The notes beneath the pieces are model-generated. The model was not told the origin of the DNA. It saw only the letters and a program-made list of their open reading frames with translations, and searched no databases. From Shouchella rhizosphaerae (GTDB lineage Bacteria > Bacillota > Bacilli > Bacillales > Bacillaceae_D): 64,000 nt of DNA. Below, piece by piece: positions 20,901 to 29,157 of this stretch; position 1 is the first letter of the stretch, and every line of letters begins with the position of its first letter. A program made the translations under genes and the position numbers. The stretch covers positions 1-64,000 of the forward strand of contig NZ_FRBS01000008.1 in assembly GCF_900142675.1 (NCBI RefSeq). Reading direction: 5' to 3'.

Positions 20901-20933
20901 AAACCCTTTTTTCCTTAACAGAAAAGAGGGTTT
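20901..20933 (-). terminator. Terminator after tRNA-Met
   Basis: A stem of about 13 bp (20901-20914 with 20920-20933) is followed on the minus strand by TTTTTGTG. It ends the yabR-tRNA transcript before the citrate transporter. Confidence 0.85.
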
Positions 20934-20984
20934 CATCCAGTAGAAAACGCTCAATGTCTTTCTACTCGTCTGACAAATGATAGA

Positions 20985-21058
20985 TAGCGGCGGAGGGGAT
21001 CGAACCCCCGACCTCACGGGTATGAACCGTACGCTCTAGCCAGCTGAGCTACACCGCC
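20985..21058 (-). tRNA. tRNA-Met (CAT), elongator type
   Basis: All four arms of a 74-nt cloverleaf can be drawn on the minus strand, with anticodon CAT in the loop TTCATAC. The sequence matches the elongator tRNA-Met that sits next to spoIIE in B. subtilis. The acceptor has a G1-T72 wobble pair and discriminator A. The CCA end is not encoded. Confidence 0.95.
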
Positions 21059-21252
21059 TCGCTTTTCACGACATTAGTTAATATACTTGTTTTTTGGGTG
21101 AAAGTCAACATTAAAATCTAGAGCAAACCGAATTTCCTTCTCCCATTTCTATCAGTCTGAGTAATGTTGTCGACAACATGAGAGGAGCAGGATTGCCCTG
21201 CTCCTCTCTCACTCCTATTTACAAACAGATATACGTTACACAAGCAACATCG

Positions 21253-21681
21253 CTATCCGCGTTTTGCACCCCGACCGCCGCGTTTAGACTCTGTTTGCCT
21301 TTTAATCGTCGACAAACGTTCTTCGCTATCTTTTAGGAAACGGCTCATTTTGTCTTCAAAAGACGGAGCAGGGCGCGACTTTCCGCCTCCCCGATTGTTA
21401 CCGGAGCGCGGATGAGGGCGCGGAGGGCGGCTTTCTCCTTCGGGACGGTCAACCGCTTTACGGATCGAAAGACCAATTTTGCCGTCTTTTTCTACATTGA
21501 CGACTTTGACTGTCACTTCATCGCCAACCTTTAGAAGTTCATTTATATCTTTTACATAATGATCCGCAACCTCACTAATGTGAACCAGACCCGTTGATCC
21601 GCCTGGCAATTCCACAAATGCACCGAAATGTGTAATGCCAGTCACCTTGCCTTGCAGCTTGCTGCCTGCTTCAATGGACAT
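21253..21681 (-). CDS. yabR: S1 RNA-binding domain protein (YabR)
   Basis: General-stress-type S1 protein of unknown precise role. An S1 OB-fold covers about residues 1-72 (GITHFGAFVELPGGSTGLVH). A basic, glycine/arginine-rich and proline-rich tail follows, and a short helix SFEDKMSRFLKDSEERL lies near the end. The ATG at 21681 has GGAGG 12 bases upstream and matches the B. subtilis start MSIE. An in-frame ATG at 21693 directly abuts the ribosome site and is unlikely. Confidence 0.93.
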   Translation of the reverse strand: MSIEAGSKLQGKVTGITHFGAFVELPGGSTGLVHISEVADHYVKDINELLKVGDEVTVKVVNVEKDGKIGLSIRKAVDRPEGESRPPRPHPRSGNNRGGGKSRPAPSFEDKMSRFLKDSEERLSTIKRQTESKRGGRGAKRG

Positions 21682-21758
21682 GAAAACGTACATCCTCCTT
21701 AAATTTTGGGTGAACTAAACGTACTCCAATATATTATACCCGACCTGAAATTTTGGTG

Positions 21759-22151
21759 TCAATCGCTTGACTGCTGCTTGGAGACGTTAATTCTTGTTTC
21801 CCCTGGAAGAGTGAGGTAATAGTCACGTCTAGCAATCTCTTTAATGAATTCATCGTCTTGAAAATTGGCAATGTCGCGCAAGAGCTGTTCTTCCTCATTC
21901 TTTAGCTGTTCCAATTGTTCAGCAGCAGCTTGTTGTTCTTGCCGTTTATCATTAATATCAGCTCGTTGCGAAAATAGCGTTACACTGCAACAAATAGCGA
22001 GCACACTAAAGACGATGCCCATAAATCCAAGCCGGCGATAGAGTCCTTTTCGCCTTTTCGCTTGTCGGATTAGTTCTTGCTGCCTTTGCTCCATATAGTC
22101 TGTGTCAAGTTCTTTAATCGTTGCCCGGTGTTTCACTGCCAAGTCGCTCAC
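21759..22151 (-). CDS. divIC: Cell division protein DivIC (septum formation initiator)
   Basis: Divisome subunit that works with DivIB and FtsL. The 130-residue type II membrane protein has a basic cytoplasmic N-terminus, one membrane helix at about residues 43-60 (FMGIVFSVLAICCSVTLF) and an extracellular coiled coil from about 65 to 100, followed by the conserved EFIKEIARRDYYL. It overlaps yabQ by four bases. Confidence 0.94.
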   Translation of the reverse strand: MSDLAVKHRATIKELDTDYMEQRQQELIRQAKRRKGLYRRLGFMGIVFSVLAICCSVTLFSQRADINDKRQEQQAAAEQLEQLKNEEEQLLRDIANFQDDEFIKEIARRDYYLTLPGETRINVSKQQSSD

Positions 22152-22711
22152 CTCTCGTCTTTTTTCCTAAAACGCTCCAATCGTTCCTGCCATTTACGCA
22201 AGATAGGCTGTCCTTTTTTTAACAGGCCAACAACGCCTAGTTTTTTCATTAGCCAATATAGGGGTTTAAGCAGGACATAAAGAATGATGCTCCACACAGA
22301 GATTACTATAATCATAACCAAGCGACGCACAGACATCAACAACCATTTTATCGGCATGACAATGAGCGCTTTTAACAAACCCCAAACGAACCGTAATACA
22401 GCCTGAACAATTGTAATGACTAAATTGACGAACCAATTATACACGCCTTTAAACAATGCTTGGTAGGCAGCATAGCCACAGAGTAGCGCCAAAAATACGT
22501 AAATTCGGATATCTCCCTGGTTTGTCTTAAATAAAATATAAAAGACAAGCAGCGCTTGGACAATCCAAAAGGCAATGTCAAGCAAGGCGATGTGAATGCG
22601 GAAAGTACGTTGCCTTGGCAGAAAACGGCCGTACGTATCAACAGCCGCGCCAAGACAAATGCCCATTGCGGCCATAGCGACCATTGTATAGAACTGAACA
22701 GTTAAAGCCAT
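22148..22711 (-). CDS. yabQ: Spore cortex protein YabQ
   Basis: Membrane protein needed for cortex formation in B. subtilis, made in the mother cell. Four to six hydrophobic segments are visible in the first 150 residues, and the C-terminus is basic and polar (RKWQERLERFRKKDER). The order yabP-yabQ-divIC with one- and four-base overlaps agrees with B. subtilis. It is slightly shorter than the B. subtilis protein. Confidence 0.9.
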   Translation of the reverse strand: MALTVQFYTMVAMAAMGICLGAAVDTYGRFLPRQRTFRIHIALLDIAFWIVQALLVFYILFKTNQGDIRIYVFLALLCGYAAYQALFKGVYNWFVNLVITIVQAVLRFVWGLLKALIVMPIKWLLMSVRRLVMIIVISVWSIILYVLLKPLYWLMKKLGVVGLLKKGQPILRKWQERLERFRKKDER

Positions 22712-23025
22712 TATTTAAACAGTTTTCCAAAGAGCCCTTTGGATTTTCCTTGCTGGTTTTGATCGACATAAATCAGGTCGTGGATTTTTCCCTCAATCGA
22801 AACATTCCCTTGCTCAACATTTAAGTTTTTCATATGAAGGTTTTCGCCTCGGACCGACAAATAGCCTTGTACCGTTTCTAGCAAAAATTCTTCGCTATCG
22901 AAACTGTCTACTTGTTTGACGCCTGTTATATCTAATTGCTTGCGCCCGCGCAACGTAACGTCGTGGTCGTTGGTTTTTCTTTCACGTCCCATTGGCGTGC
23001 CAAACTCGTAAGTAGAACCGTCCAT
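22711..23025 (-). CDS. yabP: Spore protein YabP
   Basis: Conserved sporulation protein of the YabP/YqfC family, of unclear molecular function. The core reads HDVTLRGRKQLDITGVKQVDSFD and ends with a GLFGKLFK tail. The frame is open to 23118, but AGGAGG lies nine bases before the ATG at 23025, giving 104 residues against 100 in B. subtilis. Its stop overlaps the yabQ start by one base. In B. subtilis rqcP is directly upstream; here a five-gene block is in between. Confidence 0.92.
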   Translation of the reverse strand: MDGSTYEFGTPMGRERKTNDHDVTLRGRKQLDITGVKQVDSFDSEEFLLETVQGYLSVRGENLHMKNLNVEQGNVSIEGKIHDLIYVDQNQQGKSKGLFGKLFK

Positions 23026-23159
23026 TTTCTGCACCCTCCTAGAAAGCATGTCTTTATTGCAATGTATGCATGGGGCTTTGCCCCTAGAACAAGCTTCTAG
23101 CACAAAACATCCTCTCATAGAGACGGCTGGTCCTATCGCTTAAAGGGTGTTGCTTCCAC

Positions 23160-23741
23160 TTATGAAAGTTCTTTGCCCTTTTGCGGTTCTGTTTTTGGGC
23201 GCTCTTGAATGCGACGCTTTACGTTGATGCCAATGGCAAGAAGAATAGCGACTCCTAACATCCCGTAAGTTAAGTATGAATGAACCATGTTCTCGGCTGC
23301 ACGCCCATATACATAAAAGAGGATGCCAACTGCATAAAATTTAACAGCCCTCCCAAGTGCGGCGTAAACCATCAGTTTCCATAGCGAAAAGTGGAGCGCC
23401 CCTGATAAAATCGTAAATACTTTAAAAGGGATCGGCGTAAATGCGCCAATTAATATAGCAGCCTCACCGTTCTTCTTAAACAGATTCTCGGCCTTTGTTA
23501 AAGCGCTTGGTTTTAACCACTTTTGCAAGACAGAGTTTCCAAGCAAACGGCCGAGCATATATCCTACTGGCGTGCCAAGAAGACAAGCGATATACCCCAC
23601 TGTTGCAAACCAAATGGCTTGGTTTGGGTGGAGCAAGCTTAAAGACACTTGTAGAAAAAACGCAGGCACTGGAAAAATCACAGCATCTGCAAAGGCGTGC
23701 ACGAACAATCCCCAGTAACCAAAATCTTCCAAAAACCCCAT
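23160..23741 (-). CDS. VTT/DedA-like membrane protein (YqaA family)
   Basis: Integral membrane protein of the SNARE-associated/VTT family, thought to scramble or flip lipids. About five hydrophobic segments are visible. The family core is GEAAILIGAFTPIPFKVFTILSG near residues 95-117 in the full frame, with the two proline-rich re-entrant loops typical of the family (IFPVPAFFLQ and FTPIPFK). The start is uncertain: TTG 23753 or ATG 23741. Substrate unknown. Confidence 0.8.
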   Translation of the reverse strand: MGFLEDFGYWGLFVHAFADAVIFPVPAFFLQVSLSLLHPNQAIWFATVGYIACLLGTPVGYMLGRLLGNSVLQKWLKPSALTKAENLFKKNGEAAILIGAFTPIPFKVFTILSGALHFSLWKLMVYAALGRAVKFYAVGILFYVYGRAAENMVHSYLTYGMLGVAILLAIGINVKRRIQERPKTEPQKGKELS

Positions 23742-23840
23742 TATTCCGTCCAATCGATTGGCGCCCCTCTCTGAAACAAGAGCTTCTTTTATTCTCTATA
23801 TTTATGAGCGCTGGCGCTGTCTAAGTACAGCCTTGCCAAC

Positions 23841-24887
23841 TTAGTTCATTAGCTGTGCTTGTTTCTCCTGCTTTAGCTGCTCATTTTTTTTCTTAAATTT
23901 TTCATTATGGGAAGATACATATGCTTGCTTATCCGCTTTCGGGTCCAAAAACTGCTTAACGCCATTTACTGCTGTTGCCCCTTCAACAAACGCCCCCGAT
24001 ATGAGCTGAAGTTTCCCTTCATGCCTTGTCACATCTCCGGCTGCAAAAATGCCAGGCTGACTTGTCTCCATACAGGCCGATACGCGGAGAAAGCCGTCTT
24101 CTTCCAATGCAAGGCCTGCTTCGATTAAAAAGCAGCCATCTAGTTTCATCCCATGGTTTACAATGACAGCATCGACTTCGATTTGTCGTTGTTCGCCTGT
24201 ATCACAATGAGCAAGGGTAACCGCTTCAATCGCAGAGCCTACGCCATGCAGTTCTTTTATTTGGTAGGGCGTGTGTATTTTTGTTACAGATTTCATTTGC
24301 TCTACATTTTTCTCATGGCCGCCAAATTCATCGCGCCGATGGCACACAACCACTTCTTTTGAAATGTTGGCAAGTTCATTCGCCCAGTCGACAGCTGCAT
24401 TGCCCCCTCCAGAAATTAAAACCCGCTTGTTTGCAAATATGTCCATTTGCGTGACCGTGTAATGGAGATTGGAAATTTCATACCGGTCGGCACCCTCAAT
24501 TTCAAGCTTTTGCATAACAGGGATGCCATGCCCAGAGGCAAGCATGACCGCCCGTGTATAATGGGCCTTACCTTGCTCATTAAAAAGGGTGTACGTGTTG
24601 TCAGGCTCCCGCACCATCCGTACAATGTGTTCATTTAAACATATCGTTGGGTTAAAGGTCGTTGCCTGTTCCACAAGCTGGTTAATTAATGTTCTGCCTG
24701 TTGTAGGCGGCATTCCCCCAACATCCCAAATAATTTTTTCTGGGTAAAACAAAATTTTGCCGCCTAGCTCTTTATTGTATTCGACGAGCTTTACTTTTAA
24801 ATCGCGCATCCCTGCATAAAACGTGCTATATAAACCGGCTGGCCCGCCACCGATAATCGTTAGGTCAAACATCTCTTTTTCCTGCAC
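23841..24887 (-). CDS. Ferredoxin/flavodoxin-NADP reductase, thioredoxin reductase-like
   Basis: FAD enzyme moving electrons between NADPH and ferredoxin or flavodoxin; the family includes B. subtilis YumC and YcgT. The FAD loop IIGGGPAGLYS is at the N-terminus, the NADPH loop SGGGNAAVDWANE near residue 165 and the second FAD motif AAGDVTR near residue 290. The redox CxxC of thioredoxin reductases is absent, as expected for this family. The GTG at 24887 has GGAGG seven bases upstream. A near-perfect Fur box lies just upstream, pointing to the Fur-regulated YcgT type. Confidence 0.9.
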   Translation of the reverse strand: MQEKEMFDLTIIGGGPAGLYSTFYAGMRDLKVKLVEYNKELGGKILFYPEKIIWDVGGMPPTTGRTLINQLVEQATTFNPTICLNEHIVRMVREPDNTYTLFNEQGKAHYTRAVMLASGHGIPVMQKLEIEGADRYEISNLHYTVTQMDIFANKRVLISGGGNAAVDWANELANISKEVVVCHRRDEFGGHEKNVEQMKSVTKIHTPYQIKELHGVGSAIEAVTLAHCDTGEQRQIEVDAVIVNHGMKLDGCFLIEAGLALEEDGFLRVSACMETSQPGIFAAGDVTRHEGKLQLISGAFVEGATAVNGVKQFLDPKADKQAYVSSHNEKFKKKNEQLKQEKQAQLMN

Positions 24888-24912
24888 GGTTATTCCTCCG
24901 TCCACTCTATAG

Positions 24913-24931
24913 GATAATGAAAATCATTCTC
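24913..24931. promoter_or_regulatory. Fur box before the ferredoxin-NADP reductase
   Basis: GATAATGAAAATCATTCTC matches the 19-bp Fur consensus GATAATGATAATCATTATC at 17 of 19 positions. It lies 26 bases upstream of the reductase start, where it would block transcription under iron sufficiency. Confidence 0.8.
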
Positions 24932-24986
24932 ACTTTTCTTTTAGTTTAGAGGAGGAATGGACCATTTTCAAGCGCCAAAATGAGGT

Positions 24987-25484
24987 TTACAACAATTTCC
25001 CCATATAAATCTCATTAAGCCACTTGTGGCCATGTCGGATTGCCCGGCGGCGGACGCCTTCTTGCTCATACCCACATTTTTGGTACACGTGCAGCGCCCG
25101 TGCATTCTCTTCAATCACCGTTAGCTCGAGTCGGTGAAGCTGAACGCTCTGTGCAAAATGGTCCGCTTTCTCTAGCAGCTTCCTGCCAAGTCCTCGGTTG
25201 CAATAATCCTCTAAAATCCCGATTGTAATATAGCCCACATGGCGAATGCGCTGCAATCGGGAACCAAACACACTCAGATAGCCAATCAGCTTCTTGTCGT
25301 GTTCCGCTACAAAAATGGTGGATGACGGAGACTGCTGGATATCGGCAATCGCCTTCCGCTGTTCTCGCACCGTTGTCGTTCTTTCCCCAGGCTCATAGAG
25401 CATATAACTCGCTTCTTTGTCTAATTGCAACTGCAATTGCAAAAACGGCTTTGCATCGCTAATTGTTATTTCTCGAAGTTGCAC
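24987..25484 (-). CDS. GNAT-family N-acetyltransferase
   Basis: Acetyl-CoA-dependent acetyltransferase of unknown substrate, similar to the RimJ/RimL-type enzymes. The 165-residue GNAT fold ends in the motif CGYEQEGVRRRAIRHGHKW, and the acetyl-CoA loop is NRGLGRKLLEKA near residue 107. The start is a GTG with a weak GGGGGCGAG site. It stands alone between the reductase and a divergent dehydrogenase gene. Confidence 0.85.
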   Translation of the reverse strand: MQLREITISDAKPFLQLQLQLDKEASYMLYEPGERTTTVREQRKAIADIQQSPSSTIFVAEHDKKLIGYLSVFGSRLQRIRHVGYITIGILEDYCNRGLGRKLLEKADHFAQSVQLHRLELTVIEENARALHVYQKCGYEQEGVRRRAIRHGHKWLNEIYMGKLL

Positions 25485-25614
25485 AACTACTCGCCCCCAT
25501 ATCCTAATTAACTTTCTCAGATCATTCTACATTGATTTATTCCCTCCTGCATTAAGGAGGGAGGTGACAAATCAAGCATAGATTGCTATCGTTACACTTA
25601 GAGGAGGGGTACAT

Positions 25615-26580
25615 ATGAGCAAACCAACTGTTTTTTTAGCACGTTCGTTGCCTGACGCTGCGCTTAACCATATCTCACAATTCTGCCATTTGCGGATATG
25701 GGACGAGAGCAAACCGCTAACTAGAGAAGCATTGGCCCACGAATTGGCTGATGTGGACGGCGCGATGCTGACAGGAATTGGTGCAGATACCGAGCTCGTT
25801 AAACATGCTAGCAAGCTAAAAGTGATTAGCACCGCCACCGTGGGCTACGATGGTTTTGATGTTGCAGGCTTAGCGGAGCAAAACATTTATGTCACAAACA
25901 CGCCGTATGTTCTTGACGAAACGGTTGCAGACTTGCTGTTCGGCCTCATTCTATCAGGGGCGCGCCGCATCGCTCCACTGCACGAACAAGTCAAGGCAGG
26001 CAACTGGACAAAACAGACGACGGCACAGTCTCTATATGGTCAAGATGTCTACAACCAAACACTCGGTATTGTCGGCATGGGGCGCATTGGCGAAAAAATC
26101 GTCCATCGCGCCAAGGAAGGTTTTGGGATGAAGATCCTTTACCATAACCGCTCAAGCAGGCCAGAAGTCGAAAAGAAGTATGGCGCCAAAAAAGTAGAAT
26201 TACACGAGCTGCTTGAACAAGCCGACGTCGTTGTCATCATGGTACCACTGACTGAGGCAACAAAGCATTTAATCGGAAAAGAAGAGCTAAGCAAAATGAA
26301 AGAAACGGCCATTCTCGTCAATGGGGCCCGTGGTGCCGTTATCGACGAAGCTGCCCTAATTGAAGCATTAAAGCAAAAAACGATTTTTGGTGCTGCTCTT
26401 GATGTGTTTGAAGTCGAACCATTGCCACCAGGACATCCATTGCTAGAGTTGGATAATGTTACATTGACACCTCATATTGGCTCAGCCACAGCTGCTACCC
26501 GTGAAGCGATGGCGCTGCGCGCTGCAGAAAACCTTGTGGCTGGAGCACTCGGGCAAAAGCCCCGCGATGCGCTTTCCTAA
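25615..26580 (+). CDS. D-isomer 2-hydroxyacid dehydrogenase (glyoxylate/hydroxypyruvate/2-ketogluconate reductase type)
   Basis: NAD(P)H-dependent reductase of 2-oxo acids. The Rossmann motif GIVGMGRIGEKI is near residue 150, with the catalytic Arg in NGARGAVIDEAAL, a Glu in DVFEVEPL, and the catalytic His in TPHIGSAT. The 321 residues fit the glyoxylate reductase/GhrB group. AGAGGAGGGG lies five bases before the ATG. One of few plus-strand genes here, it forms an independent unit with a terminator after it. The substrate cannot be decided from sequence. Confidence 0.9.
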   Translation: MSKPTVFLARSLPDAALNHISQFCHLRIWDESKPLTREALAHELADVDGAMLTGIGADTELVKHASKLKVISTATVGYDGFDVAGLAEQNIYVTNTPYVLDETVADLLFGLILSGARRIAPLHEQVKAGNWTKQTTAQSLYGQDVYNQTLGIVGMGRIGEKIVHRAKEGFGMKILYHNRSSRPEVEKKYGAKKVELHELLEQADVVVIMVPLTEATKHLIGKEELSKMKETAILVNGARGAVIDEAALIEALKQKTIFGAALDVFEVEPLPPGHPLLELDNVTLTPHIGSATAATREAMALRAAENLVAGALGQKPRDALS

Positions 26581-26597
26581 ACAGCGTCGAACATTCT

Positions 26598-26626
26598 AGC
26601 CGTAAACAATTTTTTTGTTTACGGCT
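26598..26626. terminator. Hairpin after the 2-hydroxyacid dehydrogenase
   Basis: A perfect 12-bp stem (26598-26609 with 26615-26626) with a T-rich loop lies 17 bases after the stop codon. The T-run following on the plus strand is short, so termination efficiency is uncertain. It directly borders the dispersed repeat at 26628. Confidence 0.65.
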
Positions 26627-26627
26627 T

Positions 26628-26740
26628 CATACTGTAGATGCATGCTCGCATACATCATACGTCGTCGTTTGCCTTAGTCATATGCTTATGAACACCGGTT
26701 CTATTCGCAGCTTCCCTCACCTGCACTCCTTATCAGGCTG
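26628..26740 (-). repeat. Dispersed intergenic element, copy A (113 bp)
   Basis: Over its whole length it aligns with the reverse complement of 46025-46135, with only scattered substitutions and small gaps. Shared blocks are ACTGTAGA, GCTCGCATAC, TCATATGCT, ATGAAC, TTCTATTCGCA, CTTCCCTC and TATCAG. The terminal repeats are degraded in this copy. It lies between a terminator and the end of the HAD gene. No ORF is present. Confidence 0.8.
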
Positions 26741-26747
26741 AATGCAG

Positions 26748-27410
26748 TTATTGATTTTTCTCGATCATGATTTCCGCCGCTTGCGGTTGGATTTGCCCTA
26801 TATCGTTTACTTGGTCGTGTGCTGCACTCAAGTCTTGGCTACCTGAATTTGGGTTAACAAAGCCAATGACGCGCATTCCTGCGGCCAATGCAGCCTGCAC
26901 GCCATGTGCAGCGTCTTCTAATACCGTGCAAGCGTCCGGTTGAACGCCAAGTTTTTCGGCTGTTTCCCTATAAACGTCAGGTTCAGGCTTCCCGTTAGCG
27001 ACTTCCTCTCCGCTCATGACAACATCAAAATAGTCGCTGATGCCAAAACTGTTAAGCACTGCTTCAATGAATGGCCGTGGCGACGAAGACGCTAAACCAA
27101 TGCGGTACCCGTTATTTTTTAAAGCTGCAAGCAGTTCTTTAATGCCAGGGATCGGTTCGACTTTCCCGCTGACAACATAGGCTTGCTTTCGCTCATTGGC
27201 TTCATTCAGCACGGCAGATACTTCAAACGTGGCCCCGTGTGTTTTCTTGATTTGCTGCCACATATCCCTCGCGCGGGTGCCTACATAGGATTCTAATTCT
27301 TTTTCCGCCAGCTCGACGCCGTATTTCTTACACACATCTTGCTCTACTTGGAAATGGAGCGGCTCGCTGTCAATGATGACGCCGTCCATATCAAAAATAA
27401 AACCGCGCAT
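26748..27410 (-). CDS. HAD-family phosphatase, beta-phosphoglucomutase-like
   Basis: Haloacid dehalogenase-fold hydrolase. The nucleophile motif FDMDGVIIDSE is at the N-terminus, motif II ASSSPR near residue 108 and motif III with GKPEPDVY near residue 140, then VLEDAAHGVQAA. The alpha-helical cap and 220-residue length match the YhcW/PgmB group. Substrate unknown. The ATG overlaps the rqcP stop by one base, so the two are coupled. Confidence 0.87.
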   Translation of the reverse strand: MRGFIFDMDGVIIDSEPLHFQVEQDVCKKYGVELAEKELESYVGTRARDMWQQIKKTHGATFEVSAVLNEANERKQAYVVSGKVEPIPGIKELLAALKNNGYRIGLASSSPRPFIEAVLNSFGISDYFDVVMSGEEVANGKPEPDVYRETAEKLGVQPDACTVLEDAAHGVQAALAAGMRVIGFVNPNSGSQDLSAAHDQVNDIGQIQPQAAEIMIEKNQ

Positions 27411-27664
27411 TATACAGACTCCTCTTTAACAATCGTATACATTTCAGCAGCTTCTTCTTTTCGTGTGGTATCACGTACGTCGTTTATTTTTACCGTGACG
27501 ATTTTTTGTCCAAACCGAATCGCCAGTTCATCTCCTGCTTTTACTGTTGTCCCCGCTTTTGCTACTTGGCCATTGACCGTGACTCTGCCTTGGTCACTAA
27601 CTTCTTTCGCTAACGTCCTCCTTTTAATTAGGCGCGACACTTTTAAAAATTTATCCAACCGCAT
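27410..27664 (-). CDS. rqcP: Ribosome quality control protein RqcP (S4 domain)
   Basis: Small S4-domain protein that binds stalled 50S subunits and supports C-terminal alanine tailing by RqcH. The 84 residues begin MRLDKFLKVSRLIKRRTLAKE, the S4 core, matching B. subtilis YabO. The frame is open to 27706, but AGAGGAG lies before the ATG at 27664, which also overlaps the mazG end by only 15 bases... as expected for this operon. It lies between mazG and the HAD gene. Confidence 0.94.
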   Translation of the reverse strand: MRLDKFLKVSRLIKRRTLAKEVSDQGRVTVNGQVAKAGTTVKAGDELAIRFGQKIVTVKINDVRDTTRKEEAAEMYTIVKEESV

Positions 27665-27677
27665 CCAATCACTCCTC

Positions 27678-29144
27678 TTATTCGTTAAATTTGCCTTTCG
27701 CTTCATTCCACCAGCGATCCAGTTCGCTCATCTCTATGTCGGCTATCGCCTGCCCTTTTTCCTGCGCTTTTTGTTCAACATACAAAAACCGCTTTTTAAA
27801 TGTAGTCAACGAACGGTGGAGCGCGATCTCTGGGGATAGATCATAAAATCTAGCCAAGCTTACCGCTGCAAGCAGAATATCCCCATATTCTTTTTCCATT
27901 TTGCTTTTGCTTGTCTTGGCAGCTTCCACTTTAAATTCTTCTATTTCCTCAAACAATTTTTCCCACACTTCTTCGACGTTCGCCCATTCAAAACCGGTCT
28001 TGGCTGCACGCTTTTGCAAGGCGGCTGCATCTACAAGCATGGAATTGGTTGCAGCTAGCCCGTCTAATGCAGACTTGGGCTTGGGCTGTTCTGCTTGTTC
28101 TTGCGCTTTTATTTGCTGCCATGTCTGTAACACTTCGCCAGCAGTTTCCGCCTTTGCCCCGCCAAACACATGGGGGTTGCGGCGAATCATTTTTTCCGTA
28201 AGTGTCCCAATCACATCATCCACGTTAAAATAGCCTTGTTCTTCGCCAATTTGCGCATGCAGGAGCACTTGCAGCAAGACGTCGCCCAACTCTTCTGCCA
28301 AATGGCTGTCGTCTTCTTCATCAATCGCCTCAAACACTTCAAATGCTTCCTCAAGCAAGTACCGTTTTAATGTATGGTGTGTCTGCTTCTGGTCCCAAGG
28401 ACAGCCTTCCGGCCCCCGCAACGTGGCAATGACGCCTCGCAAATAGGAGAAGTCGCGATGCAATAATCGATCCTCTCTTACAGGCGGCACATATACAGCG
28501 GTTAAATTGTTTGCTTTTACATAATGGTCCAATTCAAACAAAGGCACACGCAAAATCGACTGCTTTGGCGTGCCAGCTGCGGTCACAATCGATACTTCAT
28601 AATCGTCTGGCAACTTTTCCATTAACGTCAGTTTTACTTCTGACGCGATCAGTGCATCGTATACTTGCACGATGATGAGGTGATGACGAATTTGCAACTC
28701 TTCCGCTCGTAGTGCCGTGCCGTCAACAATTTGGCAGCCTTCAATGGGGTCGATTGCCAAAGCTGTGTACATGTTGTCCAAAAACGAGGCACCGCCAAGG
28801 ACATCGATCGTTACACCTGTTCCTTGCGCTTGCTTTTGCAAAAGTTGAATCGTCCGCTCCGCCACAAATGGATGTCCAGGCACGGCATAAAGGACGTCGT
28901 CTTGTTTTGCCTCTTCCAGCAAGCGCGTTGTAATCTCTTTATAAACATCTTCAAATTCGCTATGTTGTTCATAAACAGAATCAAATGACGTAAACGCCAG
29001 CCCCTCTTCCGCTAATTCCACTAGGACGGGATGGTTGTCTGTACGTACATAAATGCGATTCGCCTTTTTTAAGGCACGGTAAATGCCAAGCGGCAGTTGC
29101 GCAAGATTGCCTGCTCCTAGTCCAACAACTGATATGGTTCCCAT
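27678..29144 (-). CDS. mazG: Bifunctional methyltransferase-like/NTP pyrophosphohydrolase MazG (YabN)
   Basis: Two-domain protein. Residues 1-220 form a tetrapyrrole (SAM) methylase-like domain (GLGAGNLAQLPLG, VPGHPFVAERT), and residues 230-488 are a duplicated MazG NTPase with EEAFEVFEAI and EELGDVLLQV metal-binding helices. It clears non-canonical NTPs. The length matches B. subtilis YabN (489). GTG at 29150 and ATG at 29144 are both possible. The ATG is preferred, as AAGG precedes it. Confidence 0.93.
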   Translation of the reverse strand: MGTISVVGLGAGNLAQLPLGIYRALKKANRIYVRTDNHPVLVELAEEGLAFTSFDSVYEQHSEFEDVYKEITTRLLEEAKQDDVLYAVPGHPFVAERTIQLLQKQAQGTGVTIDVLGGASFLDNMYTALAIDPIEGCQIVDGTALRAEELQIRHHLIIVQVYDALIASEVKLTLMEKLPDDYEVSIVTAAGTPKQSILRVPLFELDHYVKANNLTAVYVPPVREDRLLHRDFSYLRGVIATLRGPEGCPWDQKQTHHTLKRYLLEEAFEVFEAIDEEDDSHLAEELGDVLLQVLLHAQIGEEQGYFNVDDVIGTLTEKMIRRNPHVFGGAKAETAGEVLQTWQQIKAQEQAEQPKPKSALDGLAATNSMLVDAAALQKRAAKTGFEWANVEEVWEKLFEEIEEFKVEAAKTSKSKMEKEYGDILLAAVSLARFYDLSPEIALHRSLTTFKKRFLYVEQKAQEKGQAIADIEMSELDRWWNEAKGKFNE

Positions 29145-29157
29145 AGTCACCTTGCCT

